The position numbers and the translations under genes are program-made. A stretch of 64,000 bases of DNA from an uncultured Flavihumibacter sp. (GTDB lineage: Bacteria; Bacteroidota; Bacteroidia; Chitinophagales; Chitinophagaceae): NCBI GenBank assembly GCA_902168105.1, contig CABHOY010000028.1, positions 1 through 64,000 on the forward strand, read 5' to 3'. A model generated the notes under the pieces. That model worked only from the letters and a program-made list of their open reading frames with translations, was not told where the DNA came from and did not search any database. This document shows positions 54,544 to 63,923 of this stretch, piece by piece (the stretch's first letter is position 1; every line of letters starts with the position of its first letter).

Positions 54544-54918
54544 TTATGAAGCCATAATAATACGCCCTACGGTATTGTTTAATAACGTTTTTATTCTCAT
54601 CCTCTTTTCCGTAAGTTCTTTCTCAGGGAACTCGTTGTAGCGCCTGTATACATAGTCAAATAAATCTGCAAAATCCTGCTTGACCTCTGCCCGGGTCCTG
54701 CCAACGGCAATCATCGCAAGCATATCATTCAGGATCATGTACTGACCATCTTCTTTGGTCATGATAGAAAGCAAAGGAAAATTAAATACATACTTCCTAT
54801 CCTCACCATTTATCACTTTGGGCGAAAAGATAAAAACCTTACGACGCTTACTTTTAGGTACGCTTTTTCTTTTTTTTACTAAAGTACTTCCCATATGTGT
54901 AGTTTTTATTTCAGGCAT
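54544..54918 (-). CDS. HicB-like protein, orphan
   Basis: The 124-residue product has a basic N-terminal part (KKRKSVPKSKRRKVFIFS; translation may start at 54894 instead). A domain FNFPLLSIMTKEDGQYMIL.. and VGRTRAEVKQDFADLFDYVYRRYNE follows. It resembles the partial RNase H fold of HicB antitoxins (DGxY...GxTxEEA). No HicA-like toxin gene is adjacent, so a toxin-antitoxin role is doubtful. Alternatively it is a stand-alone HicB-like protein. Confidence 0.5.
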   Translation of the reverse strand: MPEIKTTHMGSTLVKKRKSVPKSKRRKVFIFSPKVINGEDRKYVFNFPLLSIMTKEDGQYMILNDMLAMIAVGRTRAEVKQDFADLFDYVYRRYNEFPEKELTEKRMRIKTLLNNTVGRIIMAS

Positions 54919-55545
54919 TCAGGAACTCAACAACTGGCTATTATTGCGACACTTCCTACAGACAAACTGTCGATGAAATATAGCATGATGTAAGAGGAAA
55001 CCGGGCACAATGAATAGTTGGCTTTTCATCTTACAAACAATGGCGTTTACGTACATTTGTTACAGTTATGATCAAACTGTACACAATTATAAAAAACAAT
55101 TTACAGGATTTAGTTAATTGGAAGTTAATAAGTATTTTATTTTTTCAACCTGCGAACTATGCCTGCCACAGGTTCCCACACTCCGGACTTTTTTTTCAAT
55201 TACGCCACATCTTCACACAAGAAATATATTTTATTACCTGCAATCGTTCGCAATTAAAATTTATTTTTTAAACTTCTGACAATCATATAGCTTTGTTAAG
55301 ACGAGAATGGAAGTATCCCCTTTTTACGTAAAAAACCACATCAAGAACCTTATTTTTCTTTCACTAGCTACTCAATCAGAAACACCAGACCGGCAGCACA
55401 CTGAATAGTTTCCTTTGTGAAGATGATGATATACTCATCAAGAGTAAATCCTGCACGTGCATTCCTTTGGCACCTTTACTTACTTCAAATTCAACTTTGA
55501 ATTTCGGATCGTTATTTCAGTTCACTCCAAAACATCACTACTCAA
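54919..55545. other. Intergenic region before the papain-like gene
   Basis: The 627 bases show no supported gene. A -7-type box TAGCTTTG lies at 55288-55295 without clear -33 element and would give a leader of about 245 bases. The stretch from about 55060 to 55270 is AT-rich with poly-T runs. Confidence 0.4.
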
Positions 55546-57216
55546 ATGTCTAAGATCAAGATCTCAGAATTGGTAGCCGACCTTCAAAAGGCCGATACCC
55601 AGTGGCAGGCAAGAGAAACTACTGTTTCCCAGCTGCCCGATCCTCAACAAAAAGCATTACTGGGTGTTGTCGTAAACACGGCGGAACTCGCTTCTGTTAT
55701 GAACAAACGTGCTGCCGCAGCTCCGGTAGCCAATTTTGCACAACAGGTGGACTGGCGCAATCGCAATGGTAATCACATCACTCCTGTTAAAGACCAGGGT
55801 GGCTGCGGTTCCTGCGTATCATTCTGCGCTGCCTCCGTTACTGAAGCAATGGCGTCCATTGAAAAAGGACAATTACTTAACCTCTCAGAAGCAGACCTCC
55901 ATTTCTGTTCTTCGCATGGCGCGAATTGTAACGGATGGTGGCCTACTGACGCCTTTAGCCAGATCAAATCAAGAGGGATTCCGGACGAACCTTGTTTCCC
56001 TTATGAATCAGCTTTTCCGGATAATAATATCTGGAAACAACCTCCTAGTTGTAAGGTAGGGCCCAACCGTGACGCAAGGGCGGTAAAGATCACCAACTCT
56101 ACTACTATTGCAAACATCACGGAAAGGAAAAACTACCTTACCAACAATGGTCCCTGTTCTGCCGTTATGCATGTTTATGAAGACTTCTTCTCTTATGCAG
56201 ATGGCGTTTACAAACATGTCAGCGGTTCTGATTATGGCCTGCACTGTGTAACAGTGATCGGTTATTCAGAAATAGAGAACTGCTGGATATGTAAGAACTC
56301 CTGGGGTACCGGATGGGGTAAAGGTGGATTCTTTAAGATCGCTTACGGGCAAGCGGGCATAGATACTGAATTCCCATTCTGGACTGCGAGTGGCATTAAA
56401 CTTCCTGCTCCCGCACATGGATGGCATGGATATGAAAACCTGGGCGGATTGTTATCATCCAGACCAAACGCTGTATCATGGGGACCAAACCGCATAGATG
56501 TCGTTGTGCGCGGTATGGATTCTGCCGTTTACCACAAATGGTGGAACGGTACTTCCTGGCTTGGTTGGGAATCACTGGGTGGACAGATCCAGGGCGCTCC
56601 TGCCATCTGCTCATGGGCATCCGGACGACTGGACATTTTTGCATTGGGTCTCAATCACCACCTGTATCATAAATGGTACCAGGGAGGATGGAGTAACTGG
56701 GAAGATCTCGGTGGATTGTTATCTTCAGAACCTGCCTGTGTTAGCTGGGGACCAAACCGCATAGATATTTTCGCCCGTGGCATGAACTCTTCCATGTGGC
56801 ATCTCTGGTGGAATGGCGCATGGCATGGCTGGGAAGACCTCGGAGGCGTTATCAACTCAGCACCGGCAGTGTCCTCATGGGCGCCCGGACGGCTGGATTG
56901 TTTTGCACGCGGCCTGAACAACCATCTGTGGCACAAATGGTATGATACCAAATGGAGCGGATGGGAAGATCTGCAATCTAACATGTTCGGTAGTCCTGGT
57001 GCAGTATCATGGGGACCAAACAGGATAGATGTATTCTACCCCGGACAAACTTACTCCATGATGCATAAATGGTGGGATGGTTCGAATTGGAGCGGAGACG
57101 AAAACCTCGGAGGCATACTTTCTTCTGATGTGGGTGTATCTTCATGGGCAGCCGGCCGCCTGGATTGCTTTGTACAAGGCACTGATTCCGCCATGTACCA
57201 TAAATGGTATGTATAA
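55546..57216 (+). CDS. Papain-like (C1) peptidase fused to a lectin-type beta-propeller, no signal peptide
   Basis: The 556-residue protein begins with a helical segment (KISELVADLQKADTQWQ) and no signal peptide. The C1 domain (about 60-285) has the oxyanion Gln84 and Cys90 in QGGCGSCVSF (Trp of CGSCW replaced by Val), His233 in LHCVTVIGY and Asn251 in CKNSWGTGWGKGGF, so all catalytic residues are present. Six repeats of 43-46 residues follow (about 288-556). They alternate SWGPNRIDV.. and SWA.GRLD.F.. cores, each with a HKWW/HKWY end, like the sugar-binding PLL lectin propeller of Photorhabdus. The peptidase could be targeted to glycans. A chagasin-like inhibitor gene is next. Confidence 0.85.
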   Translation: MSKIKISELVADLQKADTQWQARETTVSQLPDPQQKALLGVVVNTAELASVMNKRAAAAPVANFAQQVDWRNRNGNHITPVKDQGGCGSCVSFCAASVTEAMASIEKGQLLNLSEADLHFCSSHGANCNGWWPTDAFSQIKSRGIPDEPCFPYESAFPDNNIWKQPPSCKVGPNRDARAVKITNSTTIANITERKNYLTNNGPCSAVMHVYEDFFSYADGVYKHVSGSDYGLHCVTVIGYSEIENCWICKNSWGTGWGKGGFFKIAYGQAGIDTEFPFWTASGIKLPAPAHGWHGYENLGGLLSSRPNAVSWGPNRIDVVVRGMDSAVYHKWWNGTSWLGWESLGGQIQGAPAICSWASGRLDIFALGLNHHLYHKWYQGGWSNWEDLGGLLSSEPACVSWGPNRIDIFARGMNSSMWHLWWNGAWHGWEDLGGVINSAPAVSSWAPGRLDCFARGLNNHLWHKWYDTKWSGWEDLQSNMFGSPGAVSWGPNRIDVFYPGQTYSMMHKWWDGSNWSGDENLGGILSSDVGVSSWAAGRLDCFVQGTDSAMYHKWYV

Positions 57217-57231
57217 ATAACAGTTTATAAT

Positions 57232-57304
57232 TGCGAATTACGGTCTGCTATATGACCATCTGGCCCGATGATTGCCGGATGTTATATAGTGACTGTAATT
57301 CGCA
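57232..57304 (+). terminator. Long imperfect hairpin between protease and inhibitor genes
   Basis: Outer perfect 10-bp arms (57232-57241 and 57295-57304) and inner CTATAT/ATATAG arms (57248-57253 and 57284-57289) are followed by TTTTAT. It ends 22 bases before the inhibitor ATG and could end or attenuate protease transcripts. Confidence 0.55.
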
Positions 57305-57325
57305 TTTTATCTAAAACCCAAAACA

Positions 57326-57625
57326 ATGGAAAGCGAGGCTAAAGAAATAAAAGCGGGGACTACCCTACCTGTTATCCTGCCGGGACTTGGCACTGCAGGT
57401 TTTCAGTGGTTTTACCAGATCAGCAATACAGCCTGTGTTGAGGTAAGACCATATGACCATGCAGTTGATACTTTCAAACAAAACGTAGGCACCAGTAATG
57501 AAGAAGCCTTTGTCATTATGGGGAAAGCCCCCGGGCAGGCGACCGTTACCTTTGAACAGCGCCGTGTATGGGAAAAAGAAGGTCATGCCATTAATGGAAG
57601 AAGATTAGAAATAACTGTTACCTGA
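57326..57625 (+). CDS. Chagasin-family (I42) cysteine peptidase inhibitor, cytoplasmic
   Basis: The 99-residue protein shows the three inhibitory loop regions of the chagasin/ICP family. They are a NPTTGY-like GLGTAGFQWFY, a central glycine-containing loop near SNEEAFVIMGKAPG and the RPW-like QRRVWEKEG, followed by RRLEITVT. Chagasins block papain-like C1 peptidases by inserting these loops into the active site. There is no signal peptide. It lies 109 bases after the papain-like gene on the same strand, so it is the obvious candidate to protect the producing cell. Confidence 0.78.
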   Translation: MESEAKEIKAGTTLPVILPGLGTAGFQWFYQISNTACVEVRPYDHAVDTFKQNVGTSNEEAFVIMGKAPGQATVTFEQRRVWEKEGHAINGRRLEITVT

Positions 57626-57906
57626 TCATTTTAAATCCTACACCCTTAAAATGTGCCTGCTTCAGAACCCGGTAGCTGTAAAAAACAGCCTATCCCTTAC
57701 CCGTTTTAACTATTGAAATAAAAAATATATATCCCCCTACCCACCCATTTTCCTCTTCCCTGAGTATTTACTGGTGAAAGTTAACTGTTGCTGGCGGAAG
57801 CTTCCTTCAGGGGCCTCCGGCGTTGTGCATGGCTATATGCCTATACCCTGCCAATTCATAGAGTTGGACGAAAGCTATAAAAGACCGAAATCTATAATGA
57901 CCGTTC

Positions 57907-60354
57907 ATGAAGCGTATCTTTACAATTGCCCTATTATTATTCATCCATACCGGCACACAGTTACTGTATGCGCAAACCTATACACCGGTACCTGTTACCG
58001 GGTTCAATGCTGACATCGTAGCTGAAGCAGGCACCAATGCTGTCGCTGTCACTTCTACCGTGATAGATGGCAGTAACCATATTCTGCATACGCAGGCCTT
58101 CGCTGCCACTAACTCCATTGGCGGGGGTATTATCAACTCGGGCACTTTCGTAAGCGGCACGCGCACTTACCAGATGAATCCTTATACCGGTCCAAACGCA
58201 TTATATCTTTCTGCGGGAGGTAATGTAACGAACTCGCTGCCTGCAGGCACGCTTACACTGACCACACCGGGCAATTTCAGCAAACTGAGTATCCTTGCCT
58301 TCGGCACGGAAAATAATAGTACCGTTACCGTAACACTGAATTATACGGATGGCACATCCGCGAATGCGGGCAATCTGCAGATCAAAGACTGGTTCTTCGG
58401 CACTCCTTTTATATTCAGTGGCATGGGGAGGCTAACCCGTACTACCGCCTCTCCCACCGTAGACGGTCTTCCTTCCAATCCACGGATGTATGCATTTGAT
58501 TTTAACATCCCCTGTGCTGATCAGGCGAAGCAGATAAGGTCTGTTTCCTTCCTGTATGTACAAGGACCTAATATCAGTTCAAGAGCACTGATCATGGCAC
58601 TTTCCGGTGTATCATATACGCCGCTTACCTATACACATACAGTAACCGACGCCATCTGCGGAGGCGCCAGCGGAAGCATCGCTGTTACAGCAACAGGCGG
58701 TACTCCACCACTTAACTATTCATGGAATACAACGCCCGCGCAAACAACACCTACAGCCACAGGACTTGGTGCAGGCTTCTATACATTGTCCATCAGGGAC
58801 GCTAACAATTGTATCACTACTATTACTGATACCGTGGAAATGTCATCGCTGGTAAGCCTCATTGCATCCGCCAGTCCGGCACAGATCTGCGCTGGAGAAA
58901 CCGCTACGCTTTCTGTCACGGCGACAGGCGGCACTGCGGCTAATTATTCGTGGACGCCGGGAGCCATTACAGGAAGCACTGTATCCGTCAGCCCCACTGA
59001 TACGACGTCTTACATTGTTTCCGCGCAGGATGCCTTTGGCTGCCTGATAAAAGACACTGTGGAAGTTGATGTTAAACCTACACCTGTTGCAGACTTCTCC
59101 GTTCTGCCCGATGTTGTATGCCTGGGTACAGGCAATACATTAACATTCACCGGTACAGCTGGTGCAGCTGCAACCTATGACTGGCACAATTTTTCAGGCG
59201 CCACTGTACAAAGCGGCACCGGGGCCGGGCCATATGACATCCGCTTTGATGCGCCAGGCGTTTATCCGGTACGATTACAAGTTACAGAAGATGGTTGCGT
59301 GTCTGCCATTGCCACACACGATATCAATGTATCGCAGCCACCAACGGCCAGTTTCACTGTCAGTAAAACACCTGTTTGTGCAGGAGAGCCCACTACTATT
59401 AATTTCAATGGCAATTATGCTGGCAATACCACTCCTGTCTGGGATTGGGGAGGTGGCGTCGTGCAAAGCGGAAGTGGCTTCGGACCATATACTGTTACTT
59501 ACCGGCAGAACGGCACAATACAACTCATCATACGGGATAATGTATGTGCGGATACCGCCAATCCTGTTACGGTTACCGCCATTCCTATACCGGTAGCCGA
59601 TTTCACAACAGATCTCACCACAGGTTGTGCGCCCGTTAATATCAGCTTTACCAATCTTTCACAGCTGGCAGACAGCTATGAGTGGTCGCTCGAAAACGGT
59701 TACAATACAAACAATACTGATCCTGTGTATAGTTACAATACACCAGGTACTTATACTATCACGTTAACAGCTACCGCGCAGGGCCAGTGCTCAACAACAG
59801 TTACCAGGACAGCTTTGATCAAAATACTAGCGCCGCCTGTAGCAGGTTTTACAGCTACACCACGAGAAAACATTCCGGTAGAATTTAAGAACGGCAGTTT
59901 CATTTTCAACAACAGTTCACAATATGCAATGGATTATAACTGGGATTTCGGAGATGGCAATAGCTCTGATCTTGCTAATCCGCAGCATAAATATGAACTG
60001 CCAGGTAGCTACCGGGTTACACTGTATGCAAAGAACGAAATTGGCTGTACGGATAGTATCAGTCATGCGTGGTATATCGTTACGCCTGACCTTGTACTGG
60101 AGATTCCCAATGCGTTCAGTCCGAACGGAGACGGCATTAACGACCGCTGGAACATAGACGGGTTGAAAGCAAGACCTGACGCCATAACGGAGATCTATAA
60201 CCGCTGGGGGCAGATCGTGTTTACAGGTATCGGCTATGCACCATGGGATGGTACCCGTGGGGGCAGGTTGCTGCCGGAAGGCACTTATTATTATGTCATC
60301 AAAACATCGGCAGACGAGAAGCCTTATACAGGATGGCTCGCACTGCTACGGTAA
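57907..60354 (+). CDS. T9SS type B cargo protein with PKD domains
   Basis: The 815-residue protein has a signal peptide (IFTIALLLFIHTGTQLLYAQ) and an N-terminal domain (about 24-235) shared with the next gene product. Next come one SprB-like repeat (TDAICGGASGSIAVTATGG), an immunoglobulin-like segment and about four PKD-type domains (VADFSVLPDVVC, ASFTVSKTPVC, VADFTTDLTTGC, then YNWDFGDGNSSDLANPQHKY). The last 90 residues are the gliding-type sorting domain (IPNAFSPNGDGINDRW, IYNRWGQIVF, PEGTYYYVIKT, ending ALLR). It should be exported by T9SS and displayed on the cell, probably for adhesion. It starts an operon-like pair with a 31-base gap. Confidence 0.87.
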   Translation: MKRIFTIALLLFIHTGTQLLYAQTYTPVPVTGFNADIVAEAGTNAVAVTSTVIDGSNHILHTQAFAATNSIGGGIINSGTFVSGTRTYQMNPYTGPNALYLSAGGNVTNSLPAGTLTLTTPGNFSKLSILAFGTENNSTVTVTLNYTDGTSANAGNLQIKDWFFGTPFIFSGMGRLTRTTASPTVDGLPSNPRMYAFDFNIPCADQAKQIRSVSFLYVQGPNISSRALIMALSGVSYTPLTYTHTVTDAICGGASGSIAVTATGGTPPLNYSWNTTPAQTTPTATGLGAGFYTLSIRDANNCITTITDTVEMSSLVSLIASASPAQICAGETATLSVTATGGTAANYSWTPGAITGSTVSVSPTDTTSYIVSAQDAFGCLIKDTVEVDVKPTPVADFSVLPDVVCLGTGNTLTFTGTAGAAATYDWHNFSGATVQSGTGAGPYDIRFDAPGVYPVRLQVTEDGCVSAIATHDINVSQPPTASFTVSKTPVCAGEPTTINFNGNYAGNTTPVWDWGGGVVQSGSGFGPYTVTYRQNGTIQLIIRDNVCADTANPVTVTAIPIPVADFTTDLTTGCAPVNISFTNLSQLADSYEWSLENGYNTNNTDPVYSYNTPGTYTITLTATAQGQCSTTVTRTALIKILAPPVAGFTATPRENIPVEFKNGSFIFNNSSQYAMDYNWDFGDGNSSDLANPQHKYELPGSYRVTLYAKNEIGCTDSISHAWYIVTPDLVLEIPNAFSPNGDGINDRWNIDGLKARPDAITEIYNRWGQIVFTGIGYAPWDGTRGGRLLPEGTYYYVIKTSADEKPYTGWLALLR

Positions 60355-60385
60355 TAAATTTAGTATCAACCAAAAATACAATTGA

Positions 60386-62344
60386 ATGAAACGTGTTCTT
60401 ATTGTTGCCTCCATGCTGGTAATATGCGCCTGCAGGTTATATGCTCAAACCTATACGCCCATTGCCGTAACAGGTTTCAACAATGACGGAGTAGCCGAAA
60501 CAGGCGTCGATGCCGCAGCTGTGACCACCACCGGGCTTGACATCCAGGAAAAAATACTCTACACATTTGATTTTGCTGCCGCCAATAGTTTAGAGGCAGG
60601 GATAGCGAACGACGGTGTTTTTTCTACCGGGCTGCGTACTTATCAAATGGCAGGTTTTGCGGAAAACAATGTACTGTATCTGTCCAAACTGGGCGGCGTC
60701 CAGAATACAGTTGGTACAGGTACCCTGACTTTTGCTACGCCCGGTGCATATAGTAAAATAAGCCTGTTATGCTTCTCTACCGAACAAGGTAGTACACTTG
60801 GCATTACCTTCAACTATACGGACGGTACGACCTCACCACAGGTTGTCGCCAGTATCCTTGACTGGTTTGGTGGTATCAACCCTGTTTTTGACAGTTATGG
60901 CCGTATCAAAAGGCAGACGGCAGGGCCATATGCGGTCGAAGGACTTACTTCCAACGACCCGCGCATTTACTGTATTGATATTGCCCCTGCATGTGAAAAT
61001 CAGGCAAAGCCCATAGCATCTATCACTATAGAATACCTCGTAAGCGGTGATTTCAGCAACCTGTCCAGGGCTGTATTTCTTGCAGTGTCAGGATTGGCTT
61101 ATGTCCCGGTTGCCGTAACGCCTGATGTAACGAAAGCGACCTGTGGCAACAGCGACGGTAGTATCACCATTACCGCTACAGGTGGTGCGTTTCCACTTAC
61201 CTATTCCTGGAATACCACACCTGTACAAACCACAGAAGTAGCTACCGATCTGGCGGCAGGCACATATACCTGTACTGTTACAGATGCCAATGGTTGTAAT
61301 GCCGATTTTGCTGCAGATGTAAGCGAGGAATCCATGACGCTCCTGAAGGCCCTCGCTAAACCGGCCGATATTTGTTCCGGCACCACTACAAAGCTGTATG
61401 CAATACCTACCGGCGGCAATATGAGATCATATACATGGGAACCAGGCAATATCACTGACTCCAGCTTTACCATTACACCCGATACTACTACTACCTTCAA
61501 GCTTACTGCAGAAGACCAGAATGGTTGTCGTGTAATAGACAGTATCAAAGTGACCGTTACTAAAAAACCGGCTGCGCCACTTGTGTCGGCACTGACCATC
61601 TGCCCCGATAGCACAGCTACTTTAAAAATAGACAACGCGACGACACCTTTTACCTACAACTGGTACACCTACCCTTCCGGCGGCGATGTGGAAGGACAGG
61701 GATCAACTTATATCACACCGGCAGTAGGAACAGAAACCACATGGTATGTGGAAGCGGTAAATGGCCCTTGCAGCAGCGACAGAACAGCGGTAACCGTCAC
61801 GCCTTACGACCGGGCTATCACGCCTGTGGTAAAAGCAGGAAGCATCACGACTAACGGTGTCACCTTCACCTGGGACGCTGTACCAGGTGCAACCGGCTAT
61901 ATTGTTTCTGTGGATGGTGGTACCTATGTAACACCGAGTTCCGGGAATACCGGTACGTCACATCTCGTCACCGGCATTACTAACCAGGAGTCGATATCTA
62001 TTAAGGTGATCGCTCTTGGCCCTATAGCCTGTCAGAATAGTTTGCCGGGCCTGGCGTCCGCAAAGCCTAAACCGGGTGAGATATTCATCCCGAATGCCTT
62101 TACCCCCAACGGCGATGGCAAGAACGATAATTTCAAACCGGAAGGCACGACGATATCTGCCATTGATATGAAAGTATTCAACCAGTGGGGAGAACTGATC
62201 TATCAGACCAATCAGCTAACAGGCTGGAATGGTACCTATAATGGTAAGTTGCAGCCCACAGGAGTATACACTTACACAGTTAGAATTACACTGAATAACA
62301 AAACTGAACTGACAAAAAAAGGCGCCATAAACCTTCTGCGATAG
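60386..62344 (+). CDS. T9SS type B cargo protein, paralogue of the upstream gene
   Basis: The 652-residue protein has a signal peptide (VLIVASMLVICACRLYAQ). Its N-terminal domain (TYTPIAVTGFNNDGVAETG, LRTYQMAGFAENNVLYLS) is clearly related to residues 24-235 of the preceding protein. A SprB-like repeat (TKATCGNSDGSITITATGG), immunoglobulin-like segments, a fibronectin-like segment (VTFTWDAVPGATGYIVSVDGG) and the sorting domain (IPNAFTPNGDGKNDNF, VFNQWGELIY, PTGVYTYTVRI, INLLR) follow. It lacks the PKD repeats of its neighbour. The pair most likely arose by tandem duplication and later domain exchange. Confidence 0.87.
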   Translation: MKRVLIVASMLVICACRLYAQTYTPIAVTGFNNDGVAETGVDAAAVTTTGLDIQEKILYTFDFAAANSLEAGIANDGVFSTGLRTYQMAGFAENNVLYLSKLGGVQNTVGTGTLTFATPGAYSKISLLCFSTEQGSTLGITFNYTDGTTSPQVVASILDWFGGINPVFDSYGRIKRQTAGPYAVEGLTSNDPRIYCIDIAPACENQAKPIASITIEYLVSGDFSNLSRAVFLAVSGLAYVPVAVTPDVTKATCGNSDGSITITATGGAFPLTYSWNTTPVQTTEVATDLAAGTYTCTVTDANGCNADFAADVSEESMTLLKALAKPADICSGTTTKLYAIPTGGNMRSYTWEPGNITDSSFTITPDTTTTFKLTAEDQNGCRVIDSIKVTVTKKPAAPLVSALTICPDSTATLKIDNATTPFTYNWYTYPSGGDVEGQGSTYITPAVGTETTWYVEAVNGPCSSDRTAVTVTPYDRAITPVVKAGSITTNGVTFTWDAVPGATGYIVSVDGGTYVTPSSGNTGTSHLVTGITNQESISIKVIALGPIACQNSLPGLASAKPKPGEIFIPNAFTPNGDGKNDNFKPEGTTISAIDMKVFNQWGELIYQTNQLTGWNGTYNGKLQPTGVYTYTVRITLNNKTELTKKGAINLLR

Positions 62345-62370
62345 ACCTGTTAAAGACCCGTTTTATTCAA

Positions 62371-62412
62371 GGGCATTCTGAAGGTAGTATACTTTCAGAA
62401 TGCCCTTTTTTA
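62371..62412 (+). terminator. Rho-independent terminator of the T9SS pair
   Basis: Perfect 12-bp arms (62371-62382 and 62394-62405) are followed by a T-run, 27 bases past the stop. Confidence 0.85.
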
Positions 62413-62780
62413 TTATAACACTGTTAGATAATGAGGCTGTACATCATTCTGGTTGCTAAAAAACTTTCAATGTATCTGAAACACAATCATTCATGCAGTA
62501 ATAGCCCGGACTACTGAAAAAGATAGTACCTTGCCGTGGGAATATTTAACAATGGGATAAGCGTTTTCTATTCATCTTTGCGCCGTTGCATTATTAACCT
62601 TCCATCAGGTTACGAAGTCATGAGAATGAACACAACGGACATGTTGCAGCATATAGAAGCCATATCCACCATTAATCATTATAAAAGAAACAACATTAAG
62701 CAGTGTGTATTGAGCATCATGGCATCGATCTTCTCCGGATGTCTCTCTGTGCAAACACTAAAATCTGAACTAATCTGACA
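62413..62780. other. Leader region of the short-chain dehydrogenase gene
   Basis: A near-consensus -7 box CATCTTTG (62573-62580) could start a leader of about 195 bases. An open frame of 53 codons (62620-62778) ends 2 bases before the next ATG, but it has no other support. Confidence 0.35.
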
Positions 62781-63590
62781 ATGAAAAAAGTAATTCTCGT
62801 TACCGGCGCATCTACAGGCCTGGGTTTCGCTACTGCCAAAATACTCGCAGCAGAGGGGCATACCGTTTATGGCACCAGCCGGGATATCAAACGTATTAAA
62901 GATGCTCCTTTCAAGCCACTGCAAATGGACATTACTGACGATGCTTCTGTAAATGCTGCCATCGCCCAGATCATCAAAAACGACGGCCAGATAGATGTAG
63001 TAGTTAACAACGCCGGTAATGGCATTGTAGCACCGCTATATGCAACGCCTGTGGACGAAGCCAAAAGGCAATTTGAGGTAAACTTCTTCGGTATGGTACG
63101 TGTGAACAGTGCTGTTCTTCCCGGAATGATCGAACGAAAAAGGGGGATGATCGTGCAGATCAGCTCATTGGGAGGTTTGTTCGGATTACCTTACCAGGGC
63201 ATGTACTGTGCCTCCAAATTTGCGGTGGAAGGTTATTCAGAAAGCCTACGTATGGAGTTGTTGTATACCGGTGTTAAAGTCGCTGTTGTAAATCCCGGCG
63301 ATTTCAAGACCTCATTCACAGATAACCGCGAGAAATTACCGTTTTCTCTGTCGAACGAGAAATTGCAAAAGGACTTCGATGCCGCCGTTACCTGTATGGG
63401 AAAGGACGAACAGAATGGCAGTCATCCTGATGTAGTGGCCAAAAAGATCAGCAAGATCGTCTCCAAAGCCAATCCTGCACACAATTACCTGGTGGGCGCG
63501 CTGGGACAGACCATTGTACCGACGCTGAAGGCAATCCTTCCCGGAAGCCTGTTTACTAAGCTGATGACGGGTCACTATGGTATTAAATAG
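62781..63590 (+). CDS. Short-chain dehydrogenase/reductase
   Basis: The 269-residue protein has the classical SDR pattern: TGASTGLGFATA cofactor loop, MDITDDASV, NNAGNGIVAPL, catalytic Ser in VQISSLGG and YCASK with Tyr and Lys, then VNPGDFKTSF. The acidic-free cofactor loop ending (TVYGTSRDIKR) with Arg suggests NADPH. Substrate unknown. It is cytoplasmic and has its own terminator. Confidence 0.88.
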   Translation: MKKVILVTGASTGLGFATAKILAAEGHTVYGTSRDIKRIKDAPFKPLQMDITDDASVNAAIAQIIKNDGQIDVVVNNAGNGIVAPLYATPVDEAKRQFEVNFFGMVRVNSAVLPGMIERKRGMIVQISSLGGLFGLPYQGMYCASKFAVEGYSESLRMELLYTGVKVAVVNPGDFKTSFTDNREKLPFSLSNEKLQKDFDAAVTCMGKDEQNGSHPDVVAKKISKIVSKANPAHNYLVGALGQTIVPTLKAILPGSLFTKLMTGHYGIK

Positions 63591-63630
63591 GGGAATGATC
63601 CTTTGAAGCACTAAAGATTTAGCATATTTT

Positions 63631-63674
63631 GATAGGGTTGATCAATAGCCGGTAAGGCTTTGATCAACCCTATC
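63631..63674 (+). terminator. Terminator of the short-chain dehydrogenase gene
   Basis: Perfect 15-bp arms (63631-63645 and 63660-63674) enclose a loop with a further small GCC/GGC stem. Confidence 0.75.
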
Positions 63675-63816
63675 TCATTTTACAGGCCCTAAAGCAACCC
63701 CGGCCGTAAAAAACTTTGATTTTTACAACTATTCATTTGAATGAAACAATAAAACGAACAGGATTCTTACCAACTTTACATTGTATTTGAAGGTACTCAA
63801 CGGACAGAAGACAGTA
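63675..63816. other. Short interval between two terminators, no gene seen
   Basis: No coding frame is convincing. Because a strong terminator follows at once, a small RNA is possible, but no promoter with full consensus was seen. Confidence 0.3.
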
Positions 63817-63850
63817 AAAAGAACCACGTTTGACGGGTGGTTCTTTTTTT
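63817..63850 (+). terminator. Rho-independent terminator without an assigned gene
   Basis: The 11-bp stem 63817-63827/63837-63847 is followed by T's to 63850. The nearest upstream gene already has its own terminator. Confidence 0.7.
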
Positions 63851-63923
63851 ATAAAACGTAGCAGATATAAAATGTCATTACTTCAAGATTCCTTCAAAGT
63901 TTAAAACGAATTATGCAGTTGAT

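Noticed and set aside
62536..62778. Open frame of up to 80 codons just before the short-chain dehydrogenase gene
   Set aside because: It begins upstream of the likely promoter, the product is unlike known proteins and there is no start signal. A shorter 53-codon version remains possible but is unsupported.
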